Shown here: in pieces, positions 24,219 to 32,633 of the stretch
Position numbering within the stretch: the first letter of the stretch is position 1
Layout of the letters: each line of letters starts with the position of its first letter
Assembly (NCBI RefSeq): GCF_041052385.1
Contig: NZ_CP163439.1
Coordinates: 7,181,001-7,245,000, forward strand
Source of the DNA: Streptomyces sp. R28
Lineage (GTDB): Bacteria > Actinomycetota > Actinomycetes > Streptomycetales > Streptomycetaceae
Length of the DNA stretch: 64,000 nt
Direction of reading: 5' to 3'
The notes under the pieces: model-generated
Database searches by the model: none
The model's input: only the letters and a program-made list of their open reading frames with translations
Told to the model about the DNA's origin: nothing
Translations under genes and position numbers: made by a program

Positions 24219-24794
24219 TTCCCCTCCCGGCGGGGCGACCCCGAGCGGGCGTCTCGCCGACGGCGCGGCGGGGGCTGTTCTTGCGGCGGCCGTGAGAGTG
24301 CGGCTGGCGTGCTCCGGCGGTTCGGTCGGCTGTGAGGGCGTTGCTTGTCGGCCCTTTCGCGCGGGTGGCCCCGAGCGGCCCTCCCTAGCGTGCCCGGGGT
24401 CCCTTTCGTGTGAGCGGCCCCGAAGCGGGTGTCTCGCCGACGGCGCGGATGGGGGCTGTTTTTGTGGCGGCCATGAGGGTGCGCCTGGCGTGCTCCGGCG
24501 GTTCTTTCGTGCGGGTGGTCGGGAGCGCGCGGCTCTCGGGGCCCTTGCGTGGGGGCGGCGTGGCGCGGGTGACTCGCGGTTGTCGGCTTCCAGGGGCCCT
24601 TGGGGCTCAGCCCTTCATGTGGTCGGCTCCCGGGCATTTGGCGTGGTCAACTCCCGGGCCCCACTGCTAGGTTCATCCCCATGTACCTCCTCGTGGCATA
24701 GGGCGCGCCCTGCCCGCGCACGGTGGACGGCCCTCGGCCGTGACCGGCGCGGCGATCCGGCGTCCCCTTTTTCGCCTCGAGTCGAGGAACTTCC
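24219..24794. repeat. Gene-free 576-base spacer with a diverged direct repeat
   Basis: No convincing gene lies here. A unit of about 90 bases occurs twice, at roughly 24234-24322 and 24413-24503. Both copies share GTCTCGCCGACGGCGCGG, GGGGGCTGTT and CTGGCGTGCTCCGGCGGTTC with scattered differences. Shorter fragments such as GGCCCCGAGCGG recur between them (24367-24378). Short open frames across the repeats have poor composition. The last 100 bases include a six-codon ATG frame at 24681-24701 and the ribosome site of the MFS gene. Confidence 0.65.
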
Positions 24795-26060
24795 GTGTCT
24801 TCCACCCCTGTCGTGCGGCCTTCGTATGCCGCCGTTCTCCGGATCCCGTACGCCCGCCGCACCTTCGCCGCCGCCCTGCTCGGCAGGCTGTCGTACGGCA
24901 TCGTCCCGCTGGCCGTGATGCTCGCCGTGACCCGGGCCTCCGGGTCGTACGCCGTGGCGGGCTTCGTGATGGCGCTGTTCTCCGGGACCAGCGTCTTTCT
25001 GTCGCCCGCGAGGGCGGCCCTGATCGACCGGTACGGCCCCCGCCGGGCGCTGGTGCCGATGACCGCGGCGTACACCGCGCTGCTCGGCCTGTTGACCGTG
25101 GCCGTATGGCGTCCGCACGGCGCCTCTCCGCTCGTGCTGGGCGCCGTGACCGCCGCCGCGGGCGCCTGTACTCCGCCGCTGGGGCCGACCATGCGGGCCG
25201 TGTTCGGCCGGCTGGCCCCCGACAAGGCGCTGCTGCAGCGCGCCTACAGCCTGGACTCCGTCGCCGAGGAACTGCTCTTCGTCTCGGGCCCGTTGCTGGT
25301 GGGCGTGCTCGTCGGGTTCGCTCCGCCGGCCCTCGGGATCGTCGTCGGGGCGGTGCTGATCGCGGCGGGGACGGCGGGGTTCGTGTCGTCGCCCGTGGTC
25401 CGGGGCGTGACGCCCGGCGACGCGAAGGCGGGGCCGCGCGGCAGGGGCCGGCGTCGGGTGCTGCGCGGCATCGGGCGGCCCGTGATCGCCGCCGTGGGTG
25501 TCGGGCTCGCGCTGGGCGCCGTCGAACTGCTGGTCGTGGCGTTCGCCGAGGGGCGCGGCCACGGCAGTGACAGCGTGGCCTGGGTACTGGCCGCCCTGTC
25601 GGCCGGAAGCGCCGTCGGCGGGCTCGCCAACGGGGCCGTCACGTGGCGTCTCCCGGCAGGGCTACGGCTGCCGCTGCTGGCCGCGGGCCTGGGGCTGGCG
25701 CTGTTCGGCGCGGGGCTGGCCCCGGGCCTCGGCACGCTCGCCTCGGCCATGGCGGTCGCCGGGCTCTTCGTGGCCCCGGCCATCACCACCGCGTATCTCA
25801 TCGCCGACGAGGCGGCCGCGCCCGAGGCCCGGGTCCAGGCCGGGGCCTGGGTGAACACGGCCGTCAACGCCGGGGGTACGGCGGGTACCGCGGTCGCCGG
25901 GGTGCTGGTCGGACGGCTGTCGACGGGGTGGTGCTTCGCGGTGACCGGTGCGGTGACGCTGCTGGCGGCCGTGGCAGTGGCGAGGGGCGCCACCCGTGAC
26001 GGGGGCGCCCCTGAGGAAGCGGAGGAGGTGCGGGACGGGGGTGCCGTCCGGGCGGCCTGA
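24795..26060 (+). CDS. Major facilitator superfamily transporter
   Basis: A 421-residue membrane protein with 12 predicted helices in two six-helix halves separated by a basic loop (residues 205-222, GDAKAGPRGRGRRRVLRG). The segment DRYGPRRALV after helix 2 resembles the MFS loop motif. The family is that of small-molecule exporters. The GTG at 24795 follows GAGGAA six bases upstream. It is convergent with the PepSY gene with only two bases between stops, so transcription ends must overlap. Confidence 0.87.
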   Translation: MSSTPVVRPSYAAVLRIPYARRTFAAALLGRLSYGIVPLAVMLAVTRASGSYAVAGFVMALFSGTSVFLSPARAALIDRYGPRRALVPMTAAYTALLGLLTVAVWRPHGASPLVLGAVTAAAGACTPPLGPTMRAVFGRLAPDKALLQRAYSLDSVAEELLFVSGPLLVGVLVGFAPPALGIVVGAVLIAAGTAGFVSSPVVRGVTPGDAKAGPRGRGRRRVLRGIGRPVIAAVGVGLALGAVELLVVAFAEGRGHGSDSVAWVLAALSAGSAVGGLANGAVTWRLPAGLRLPLLAAGLGLALFGAGLAPGLGTLASAMAVAGLFVAPAITTAYLIADEAAAPEARVQAGAWVNTAVNAGGTAGTAVAGVLVGRLSTGWCFAVTGAVTLLAAVAVARGATRDGGAPEEAEEVRDGGAVRAA

Positions 26061-26062
26061 CG

Positions 26063-26731
26063 TCAGGCGTCGTCGCGGTCGTCCTGGTCGTCGGCGTGGT
26101 CCTGGGTGACCTTGCCCGTCTTGAGGTCGACCTTCCACTCGCCCTTCGTGGTCTCCACGCTCCAGGCCGCGGGACCGTCGTCGTCCAGGTCGACGTCGGT
26201 GACGGTGCCCTTCGCCGCGGCGGCCTGGGCGGCCTCGCGGGCGTCCACGCCGGCACCCTTCAGCGCGGCGAGGTCCTCGCGGCCGTCGTTGTCGTCATCG
26301 GTGTCGCGCTGGGCGCCGAGGACCTTGCCGGTGCTGGGGGAGACCGAGACGGTGTACTCGGTGCCGTCGGACTTCACGACGTCCACGTCCCAGGCGTCCG
26401 TACCGTCGTCGTCCAGGTCGGCGGCGACGGCCGTGCCCGGCGTGTGCTTCAGCGCGGTCGCGATCGCGTCGGCGGCGGTGACCTGGGCGGTGCGGGCCTG
26501 CGAGCGAATCTCGGTGAGGTCGTCGTCCCGGTCGTCGGCGGTGTCGTCCGCCTTGTCCGCCCGGTCCTCCGCGGCGTCCTCCGCGCTGTCGTCCCGGTCG
26601 TCGGCGACCCGTACGTTCGACTGCCGCTGCGTGGGAGCGCTGCCGTCGTCGCCGGACGCGTAGGCCGCGACGGTGCCGCCTCCGATCAGTGCCGCGGCGG
26701 CGACGGTGGCGATGACGATGTTGCGCTTCAT
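26063..26731 (-). CDS. Secreted, highly acidic PepSY-domain protein
   Basis: From the ATG at 26731 (ribosome site GGGAGGGA) the protein has 222 residues. An N-terminal signal peptide (MKRNIVIATVAAAALIGGGT, cleavage probably near YASG) precedes a very acidic linker (ADDRDDSAEDAAEDRADKAD). Two PepSY repeats follow: one around DAIATALKHTPG...TGKVLG and one around DAREAAQAAAAK...TGKVTQ, each with a DLDDDG motif. PepSY domains commonly inhibit proteases or sense envelope state. The gene is divergent from a two-component system whose sensor has an acidic loop, suggesting they act together. Confidence 0.88.
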   Translation of the reverse strand: MKRNIVIATVAAAALIGGGTVAAYASGDDGSAPTQRQSNVRVADDRDDSAEDAAEDRADKADDTADDRDDDLTEIRSQARTAQVTAADAIATALKHTPGTAVAADLDDDGTDAWDVDVVKSDGTEYTVSVSPSTGKVLGAQRDTDDDNDGREDLAALKGAGVDAREAAQAAAAKGTVTDVDLDDDGPAAWSVETTKGEWKVDLKTGKVTQDHADDQDDRDDA

Positions 26732-26891
26732 GGGGTTCCCTCCCGGGTCATTGCGCTTCACGGCGTTCCGTGTTGCTTCGTGCGGCTTCGTGTCGCTTCG
26801 TTTCGACGGGAACCAATCTGCCGAAGCGACGCTGAGAGGAACCTGAAGCCCCCTGAAGAGATCTTCAGCTCCGCTTTGCCAGGCTGTGAGC

Positions 26892-27569
26892 ATGCGCCTG
26901 TTGATCGTGGAGGACGAGAAGCGGCTGGCCCTGTCGCTCGCCAAGGGCCTGACGGCCGAGGGATACGCCGTGGACGTCGTCCACGACGGCCGGGAAGGGC
27001 TGTACCGGGCCTCGGAGGGGGCGTACGACCTCGTGATCCTCGACATCATGCTGCCCGGCATGAACGGCTACCGCGTCTGCGCCGCCCTGCGCGCCGGCGG
27101 CCACGACGTGCCGATCCTCATGCTGACCGCCAAGGACGGCGAGTACGACGAGGCCGAGGGGCTGGACACCGGCGCCGACGACTACCTCACCAAGCCGTTC
27201 TCGTACGTCGTCCTCGTCGCCCGTGTGAAGGCGCTGCTGCGGCGTGGCGGCCAGGGCGCCGGGGCCTCTCCCGTGCACGTCCTCGGGGACCTCAAGGTCG
27301 ACACCGCCGCCCGCCGCGTCTTCCTCGGCGACGACGAGGTGACCCTCACCACCAAGGAGTTCGCCGTCCTGGAGCAGCTCGTGGTGCGGGCCGGCGAGGT
27401 GGTGTCCAAGGCCGAGATCCTGGAGCACGTCTGGGACTTCGCGTACGAGGGCGATCCGAACATCGTCGAGGTGTACGTCAGCACCCTGCGGCGCAAGCTG
27501 CGCGCCGGGCTCATCCGGACGGTCCGCGGCGCCGGGTACCGGCTGGAGAGAGTGGAGGCCGCGCGATGA
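26892..27569 (+). CDS. OmpR-family response regulator
   Basis: A 225-residue regulator with a receiver domain (1-118) and a winged-helix DNA-binding domain (130-222). The phosphoacceptor is Asp51 in LVILDIMLPG; the acidic pocket is EDE (7-9) and the conserved Lys is Lys101 in LTKPF. The DNA-binding part includes LTTKEFAVLEQL and YVSTLRRKLR. I prefer the ATG at 26892, eight bases after AGG, over the GTG at 26886. Its stop overlaps the kinase start by four bases (27566-27569), so the pair is coupled. Divergent from the PepSY gene, a likely target. Confidence 0.93.
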   Translation: MRLLIVEDEKRLALSLAKGLTAEGYAVDVVHDGREGLYRASEGAYDLVILDIMLPGMNGYRVCAALRAGGHDVPILMLTAKDGEYDEAEGLDTGADDYLTKPFSYVVLVARVKALLRRGGQGAGASPVHVLGDLKVDTAARRVFLGDDEVTLTTKEFAVLEQLVVRAGEVVSKAEILEHVWDFAYEGDPNIVEVYVSTLRRKLRAGLIRTVRGAGYRLERVEAAR

Positions 27570-29026
27570 GAGGCCGCGTCTTCGGCTCCGTCCGGTCCCG
27601 GGCGACGCTGGCCGCCACCCTCGTCGTCGCGGTGGCACTGGTCGCGGCCGGGACCGCCGTACTGCTGTCGCTTCGGTCCAATCTGGTCGGGGAGGCCGGC
27701 ACGGAGGCGGAACACACCGCACGGGCCGTCGCCACGGACATCGCGATCAAGAGGCCGGACCAACCGCTCTCGGTGGACAAGGACGAACCCGTCCAGGTCG
27801 TCGACGAGAACGACAAGCTGCTCGCGGCCAGCGAGGACCTGGAGCGGATCAGCGGCACGGGCACCGACGCGGTGCGGCCACAGCCGCAGACCTCGCCCGG
27901 TGGGGGCGGCAGCGGTGAGGACTCCGACGACGACGCGGACGACGACCTGGCCCTGGAGCCGGGCGAGATCAGCGACCACACCACCTTCACGAACGGCACC
28001 GCCACGCTCGACGGCGAGACCGACGACTACCGCTTCGCCAAGGTCCACGTCGAGGTCGAGGGCAGGGGCACGCTCACCGTGTACGCGGGCGCCCCGCTCT
28101 CCGCCGAACAGGGCGCCGTCAGGACGGCGCTGACCGTCATGCTGATCGGCTTCCCGCTGCTGCTCGGCGTCGTCTCGGCCGTCACCTGGCTGGTCACCCG
28201 GCGCGCCCTGCGCCCGGTCGAGGGCATCCGCAGCGAGATGGCCGCGATCACCGCCTCCGAGGACCTCACGCGCCGCGTACCGGTGCCGGACACGCACGAC
28301 GAGGTCGCCCACCTCGCGCTGACCACGAACGAGACACTGGCCGCGCTGCAGACCTCGGTGGACCGCCAGCGCCGCTTCGTCGCCGACGCCTCGCACGAGC
28401 TGCGCAGCCCGATCGCGTCCCTGCGCACCCAGCTCGAAGTGGGCGCCGCCCACCCCGAGTTGCTCGACCTCGACGGCGCCGTGGTGGACACCGTACGACT
28501 GCAGGGCCTGGCCGCCGACCTGCTGCTGCTGGCCCGCCTGGACGCGGGGGAGCGGCCCGGTGACACCCGGTTCGACCTCGGGGCGCTGGCCCGCGAGGAG
28601 GCCGAGGGGCGGGCCGGTGTGACGGTTCAGGCGCAGGCCGTGGCGGTGGCCGGGACGCGGGGGCAGGTGGGGCGGGTGCTGACCAACCTGCTGGACAACG
28701 CCCAGCGGCACGCCCGCTCGGCGGTCACCGTGACCGTCCGGCGGGACGAGAGCGGGGGAGCCGGGGGAGCCCGGGGCGGCGGCGAGGGCGCCTGGGCCGT
28801 CGTGGCCGTCGCGGACGACGGGGACGGGGTGGCCGAGGCCGACCAGGAACGGATCTTCGAGCGGTTTGTACGGCTCGACGAGGCCCGCAGCCGCGACGAC
28901 GGCGGCGCCGGGCTGGGCCTGGCCATCGCCCGCGACGTGGCCGTACGGCACGGTGGCACGCTCACCGTGAGCCGGGCGCCGGCGGGCGGAGCCCTGTTCG
29001 AACTCCGCCTGCCGCAGGCTCAGTAG
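27566..29026 (+). CDS. Sensor histidine kinase
   Basis: The 486 residues comprise a first membrane helix (12-36), an extracytoplasmic sensor region (37-186) with a strikingly acidic stretch around residues 117-134 (GEDSDDDADDDLALEPGE), a second helix (188-211), a HAMP linker, and a HisKA domain with His277 in ADASHELRSPIAS. The HATPase part includes NLLDNAQRHA, VADDGDGV and GAGLGLAIARDVAVRHGG. The acidic loop could bind cations or cationic peptides. It is translationally coupled to the response regulator upstream. Confidence 0.93.
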   Translation: MRGRVFGSVRSRATLAATLVVAVALVAAGTAVLLSLRSNLVGEAGTEAEHTARAVATDIAIKRPDQPLSVDKDEPVQVVDENDKLLAASEDLERISGTGTDAVRPQPQTSPGGGGSGEDSDDDADDDLALEPGEISDHTTFTNGTATLDGETDDYRFAKVHVEVEGRGTLTVYAGAPLSAEQGAVRTALTVMLIGFPLLLGVVSAVTWLVTRRALRPVEGIRSEMAAITASEDLTRRVPVPDTHDEVAHLALTTNETLAALQTSVDRQRRFVADASHELRSPIASLRTQLEVGAAHPELLDLDGAVVDTVRLQGLAADLLLLARLDAGERPGDTRFDLGALAREEAEGRAGVTVQAQAVAVAGTRGQVGRVLTNLLDNAQRHARSAVTVTVRRDESGGAGGARGGGEGAWAVVAVADDGDGVAEADQERIFERFVRLDEARSRDDGGAGLGLAIARDVAVRHGGTLTVSRAPAGGALFELRLPQAQ

Positions 29027-29063
29027 ACGCCGGGTCTGCCGACGCCCGCAGGGTCCGCCCGGG

Positions 29064-29540
29064 TTACGGGCGTCCCCGCTGAGCGCGCAGGTGTTCCGCG
29101 ATCGGCTTGAGGGCCTTGTCGAGCTCCGTCAGGGACTCGGGGGGCAGCAGATCGATGAAGTGCCTCCGTACGGACGACACATGATGCGGCGCGACCTTCT
29201 GCATCGTCTCCATGCCGTGCTCGGTGAGCACCGCGTAGAGCCCGCGACGGTCGGACTCGCAGTTCTCGCGCCGGACCAGGTTCGCGTTCTCCATCCGGGT
29301 GATCTGGTGGGAGAGACGGCTCTTGGACTGGAGGGTGGCCGACGCGAGGTCGCTCATCCGCATCCGTACGTCCTCCGACTCGGAGAGATTCACCAGGATC
29401 TCGTAGTCGTTCATTGTCAGGCCGAACGGCTGCAGGTCCCTTTCGAGCTGGTACGTCAACAGCCTGTTGACCTCCAGGTGGGTGCGCCAGGCGCACTGCT
29501 CCGCATCGGTCAGCCAGCGGGTGGCCGTTTCGGTCTCCAT
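29064..29540 (-). CDS. MarR-family transcriptional regulator
   Basis: A 158-residue winged-helix regulator. The recognition region reads RMSDLASATLQSKSRLSHQITRMENANLV (about residues 58-86), followed by the wing CESDRRGLYAVLTEHG. The final helices form the dimer interface. It is convergent with the sensor kinase gene, and faces the end of the AIM24 operon upstream. The spacer 29541-29640 is AT-richer and includes TCTACCTAAAATGTTGAAAG directly before the start, a plausible autoregulatory promoter. No ligand can be assigned. Confidence 0.9.
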   Translation of the reverse strand: METETATRWLTDAEQCAWRTHLEVNRLLTYQLERDLQPFGLTMNDYEILVNLSESEDVRMRMSDLASATLQSKSRLSHQITRMENANLVRRENCESDRRGLYAVLTEHGMETMQKVAPHHVSSVRRHFIDLLPPESLTELDKALKPIAEHLRAQRGRP

Positions 29541-29640
29541 GAATGAAGTCTACCTAAAATGTTGAAAGGCGAACTAGTGAGGGTTTTTGTGACGCGACTG
29601 TGTGCGCACACGTTCGATGTCACACTCCGCAGACTACCGC

Positions 29641-30459
29641 TCACAGCCCGAAGCGACGCTGGAGGTCTCCCAGCTGTCCGGGAAGGCGCGGTGTCCCGGC
29701 CGCTTGTGAAGGGCCTGTGTGCGTCCCGCCGGCGCCCGGTACTCCGGCGTCCGGCGGAAGCGCCCCCGTGGCCTGCTCGGCCATGAGGGTTTCGGTCGAC
29801 TGGAGCAGCACGGTGCCGGCTCCGACGAACTCGAACTGATGCTCCTCTCCGGAGGCCCCGCCGAGGCCTGTCAGTGCACGTAGACCGCCCATCACACCGG
29901 TCATGTAGCCATGGTCGTAGTGGTGGCACGGCGACGGGCAGTCGGCCCAGCCGACGAGCGCCTGCGGGTCCACCCGGATCGGGGGTTCCATGAACACCAC
30001 CGGACCGTTAGATGCCGCCACGAACTTTCCGGTTCCGATGAGTGTCAGAAAACCCGGCACGATCGATTGCTTGAGCGCGAGACTTGGCTGAAAAGCGAGC
30101 AGGTTGCCGGAGCGAATGGTCAGGTTGCCGTCTTCGAGGTCGTACGAATTCACGTCGAAGGCCCGGTCGGCCAGCAGCATCTTGCCCGAGCCCTCGGCCA
30201 CGACCCAGTCGCTCGCGTGCAGAGGCGAATGAAAGGACGTACGGACAAGACGGTCGAGTCGGCCGTGCCCGACGCCGTTGAAGTCGATCGAGCCGTAGTA
30301 GGCGATCATCTTCCCCTTCTGCAGGAACCACTGGCTTCCCTTGAGTTCCACGCAGAAGGTGTAGGCGTTGACGTTGTCGTCGCAGGGCAGTGTCGTCGGG
30401 TCGAAGACCGCGGGGCCGCCGGGGGTTCCGTAGCCGCCGGGGGTTCCGTAGGGGCTCAC
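29641..30459 (-). CDS. AIM24-family protein, third of three paralogues (272 aa)
   Basis: AIM24 proteins form a TRAP-like beta-roll fold; the bacterial role is unknown. From the GTG at 30459 the N-terminus is a Gly/Pro/Tyr repeat (SPYGTPGGYGTPGG), then the family domain (about residues 40-240) with GKMIAYYGSIDF and VVAEGSGKMLLADRAFDV. A Pro/Gly-rich C-terminal tail follows. The GTGA at 30456-30459 overlaps the stop of the second paralogue. It is the most diverged copy: it lacks the GLFTTT motif seen in the other two. No membrane helix is evident. Confidence 0.85.
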   Translation of the reverse strand: MSPYGTPGGYGTPGGPAVFDPTTLPCDDNVNAYTFCVELKGSQWFLQKGKMIAYYGSIDFNGVGHGRLDRLVRTSFHSPLHASDWVVAEGSGKMLLADRAFDVNSYDLEDGNLTIRSGNLLAFQPSLALKQSIVPGFLTLIGTGKFVAASNGPVVFMEPPIRVDPQALVGWADCPSPCHHYDHGYMTGVMGGLRALTGLGGASGEEHQFEFVGAGTVLLQSTETLMAEQATGALPPDAGVPGAGGTHTGPSQAAGTPRLPGQLGDLQRRFGL

Positions 30460-31106
30460 AGCTTCTCCTCCGACGCCTGGACGTACACCGCACCGCTGCC
30501 GCTGAGCTCCAGCTGGAAGCCCTCGCCGGAGCCGCGGCCCACCATGTCGCGCCAGCCGAGCGCGGTGGACAGCTTGTTGCGTACGTCGCCGTGGTGGGCG
30601 ACGTACGCCTGTGGGTCGACGTGCACGGGGCGCTGCGGGGTGATCGGGATCTCGAAGACGCCGCCGTGTGCCATGACGGCGACGGCGCCGTGGCCCTTGA
30701 GGGTGGTCGTGAACAGCCCCTGCCCGCTGATCTGCCCGCGGACCATGCCCATGACGCCGCCCTGCGAGCCGAGGAACATCGTGCCCTGCTGGAGCGTGCC
30801 CTCGAAGGCGAGGAGCCGGTCCGCCTCGACGCACAGAGTGTCGCCGGAGAGGTTGATCACCTGGACGTGGTGGCCGCCGTGCCCGAAGAGCACGGTGCCG
30901 CTGCCCTCGACGGACATCAGCGGGGTGTCCTCGTTCGCCACCCGGCGCCCGATCATCGACATGATCCCGCCCTGGCCGCCCGCCATGTTGGGGGTGAAGG
31001 ACACCTCACCCTTGTAGGCGAGCATCGCGCCGCGCTGGCTGAACAGCCGCTGACCGGGCAGGACGGTCGCCTCGACCATCTTGGAGTTGATCTCGCGGAA
31101 GGTCAT
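30456..31106 (-). CDS. AIM24-family protein, second of three paralogues (216 aa)
   Basis: The ATG at 31106 starts MTFREINSKMVEATVLPGQR. The domain runs nearly full length with repeated beta strands. Gly-rich turns include NMAGGQGGIMSMIGRR and MFLGSQGGVMGMVRGQISG, then GQGLFTTTLKGHG, the family core shared with the first paralogue (GNGLFTTTVEGHG). One base separates its start from the stop of the first paralogue and four bases overlap the third, so all three form a strictly coupled operon. The longer frame to 31196 is unnecessary. Confidence 0.88.
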   Translation of the reverse strand: MTFREINSKMVEATVLPGQRLFSQRGAMLAYKGEVSFTPNMAGGQGGIMSMIGRRVANEDTPLMSVEGSGTVLFGHGGHHVQVINLSGDTLCVEADRLLAFEGTLQQGTMFLGSQGGVMGMVRGQISGQGLFTTTLKGHGAVAVMAHGGVFEIPITPQRPVHVDPQAYVAHHGDVRNKLSTALGWRDMVGRGSGEGFQLELSGSGAVYVQASEEKL

Positions 31107-31107
31107 G

Positions 31108-31740
31108 TCACACGTCCCCCGCGATCGTGTTCCGCTCGCTCGGCTGTACGTACACCAGCCCGTCCCCCTCGAACCGGATCTGGAAGGCCTCGCCACCGCC
31201 TTCGCCCATGAGCGTGCGGAAGGTCACACCGGACTGGAAGGACTGCCGCAGATTCCCCTGATGGGCCACATAGGCCCCCGGGTCGACGGTCAGCGGATAC
31301 TGCGAGCTGACCCGCAGCACCACCGCGGGCCCGTCCGACATGATCGCCGCCTGTCCGTGCCCCTCGACGGTGGTCGTGAACAGCCCGTTGCCCTGCGAGG
31401 CGCCGCGCAGCCCCGTGAAGGACGTGCCGGTCCGCAGCCCCGCGTCGGTCGCGAGCAGGTTGCTCGACTCGACGAAGAGCTTGTCGCCCTGGAGGTTCAC
31501 GAGGTTGATCTCGCAGGCCCGGTCCGCGAACCAGCACGTGCCATGCCCCTTCACCTCCATCACCGTCATCTGCTCACCGGTGAGCCGCCGGGTCACCATC
31601 CCCCGGACGCCCTCACCGCCACCGCTCATCTTCTTGAAGGCCATCTGCCCGTCGTACGCGACCATCGAGCCGTTCTTCGCCTTCACGGCGTCCCCGGTCA
31701 TGTCGACGGCGAGCACCTTGCTGCCCTGGAGTCGGAACAT
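31108..31740 (-). CDS. AIM24-family protein, first of three paralogues (210 aa)
   Basis: First gene of the AIM24 operon. From ATG 31740 it reads MFRLQGSKVLAVDMTGDAVK. It shares with the second paralogue the order of turns: KMSGGGEGVRGMVTRRLTGE, TSFTGLRGASQGNGLFTTT, and the C-terminal EAFQIRFEGDGLVYVQPSE. The ribosome site is weak, so another start is possible; the frame stays open to 31827. The 200-base spacer to the divergent DUF3817 gene presumably holds its promoter. Function unknown; membrane- or vesicle-surface roles have been suggested for distant relatives only. Confidence 0.85.
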   Translation of the reverse strand: MFRLQGSKVLAVDMTGDAVKAKNGSMVAYDGQMAFKKMSGGGEGVRGMVTRRLTGEQMTVMEVKGHGTCWFADRACEINLVNLQGDKLFVESSNLLATDAGLRTGTSFTGLRGASQGNGLFTTTVEGHGQAAIMSDGPAVVLRVSSQYPLTVDPGAYVAHQGNLRQSFQSGVTFRTLMGEGGGEAFQIRFEGDGLVYVQPSERNTIAGDV

Positions 31741-31941
31741 CGCCACGCAGCGAAAGGTAGCCCGCGGGTGACGTCGCCAAAAGGTCCTGGAGGTGGACAT
31801 CACCCCTGACGGCACCCCGAGCCACACTCCCTCCCGGCGTTTGCCACAATGGGCGAGCGTTTGTGCTTGCGTTCACAAGCTGATCCGAGCCGACCGACGT
31901 CTCTCCCACCGAAACTCGCCGAAACCCACCGAAGGTGACTC

Positions 31942-32286
31942 GTGGACATCAAGACCGCCACCGCCCTCCGCCGCCTCCGTCTCGTCTCCGGCCCCGAGGC
32001 GGTGTCGTTCCTGCTCCTGCTCCTGTGCTCGGTGCTGAAGCGCACCACCGACTTCAACGCGGTGCCCGTGATGGGCGCGGTCCACGGCATCCTCTTCATC
32101 CTGTACGTGATCTTCTGGGCGGACGCCTGGAACCGCACCAAGTGGTCCCTGAAGACCGCGGCGCTCTACTTCGTCCTCTCCGTCCTGCCGACCGGCGGCT
32201 TCTTCGCCGAGCGCAAGCTCAAGCGCGAGGCCGAGGACGCGGTCATCGCCTCCCGCGCCCGCCAGGAAGGCGTCGTCAACGCATGA
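31942..32286 (+). CDS. DUF3817 membrane protein (114 aa)
   Basis: Three hydrophobic segments (about residues 18-36, 42-62, 72-90) and a charged C-terminus (AERKLKREAEDAV). The family motif VHGILFILYVIFWAD is clear and is shared with a second DUF3817 gene at 43560-43892 (VHGFLYIIYLVFAFD). GTG start at 31942 with GAAGGTGA upstream. The stop overlaps the next start by four bases (32283-32286). No function is known for the family. Confidence 0.88.
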   Translation: MDIKTATALRRLRLVSGPEAVSFLLLLLCSVLKRTTDFNAVPVMGAVHGILFILYVIFWADAWNRTKWSLKTAALYFVLSVLPTGGFFAERKLKREAEDAVIASRARQEGVVNA

Positions 32287-32576
32287 TCGTCGCGTTCTCC
32301 GTGACCCCCCTCGGCGTCGGCGAGGACGTGGGGGAGTACGTCGCCGACGCCGTCCGAGTGGTGCGTGAGTCGGGCCTGCCCCACCGCACCGACGCGATGT
32401 TCACCTCCGTGGAGGGGGAGTGGGACGAGGTCATGGACGTCGTCAAGCGTGCCGTGGCCGCCGTCGAGGCACGGGCGCCGCGGGTGTCGCTGGTCCTGAA
32501 GGCGGACATCCGTCCAGGCGTGACGGACGGCCTCACCTCCAAGGTGGAGACGGTGGAGCGGCACCTCGCCGAGTAG
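32283..32576 (+). CDS. MTH1187/YkoF-type thiamine-binding protein (97 aa)
   Basis: A small ferredoxin-like-fold protein. It begins MIVAFSVTPLGVGEDVGEYV and continues to HRTDAMFTSVEGEWDEVMDVVKRA, the pattern of the MTH1187 family, some of whose members bind thiamine. It is translationally coupled to the DUF3817 gene upstream, which might suggest a shared role at the membrane. It ends 6 bases before a very long hairpin. Confidence 0.85.
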   Translation: MIVAFSVTPLGVGEDVGEYVADAVRVVRESGLPHRTDAMFTSVEGEWDEVMDVVKRAVAAVEARAPRVSLVLKADIRPGVTDGLTSKVETVERHLAE

Positions 32577-32582
32577 GCGGCG

Positions 32583-32633
32583 GCGCTCCGTGGCATCGGG
32601 ATACGCGAGCAGTGCGTCGATGCCGCGGAGCGC
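32583..32633. terminator. Strong 16-bp terminator hairpin
   Basis: GCGCTCCGTGGCATCG (32583-32598) pairs with CGATGCCGCGGAGCGC (32618-32633), all positions paired with one G-T wobble, around a 19-base loop. It closes the DUF3817/thiamine-binding operon and insulates it from the polyketide cluster. Confidence 0.8.

Noticed and set aside
24681..24701. Six-codon frame MYLLVA upstream of the MFS gene
   Set aside because: It could be a leader peptide, but there is no good ribosome site or attenuator structure, and such short frames arise by chance.
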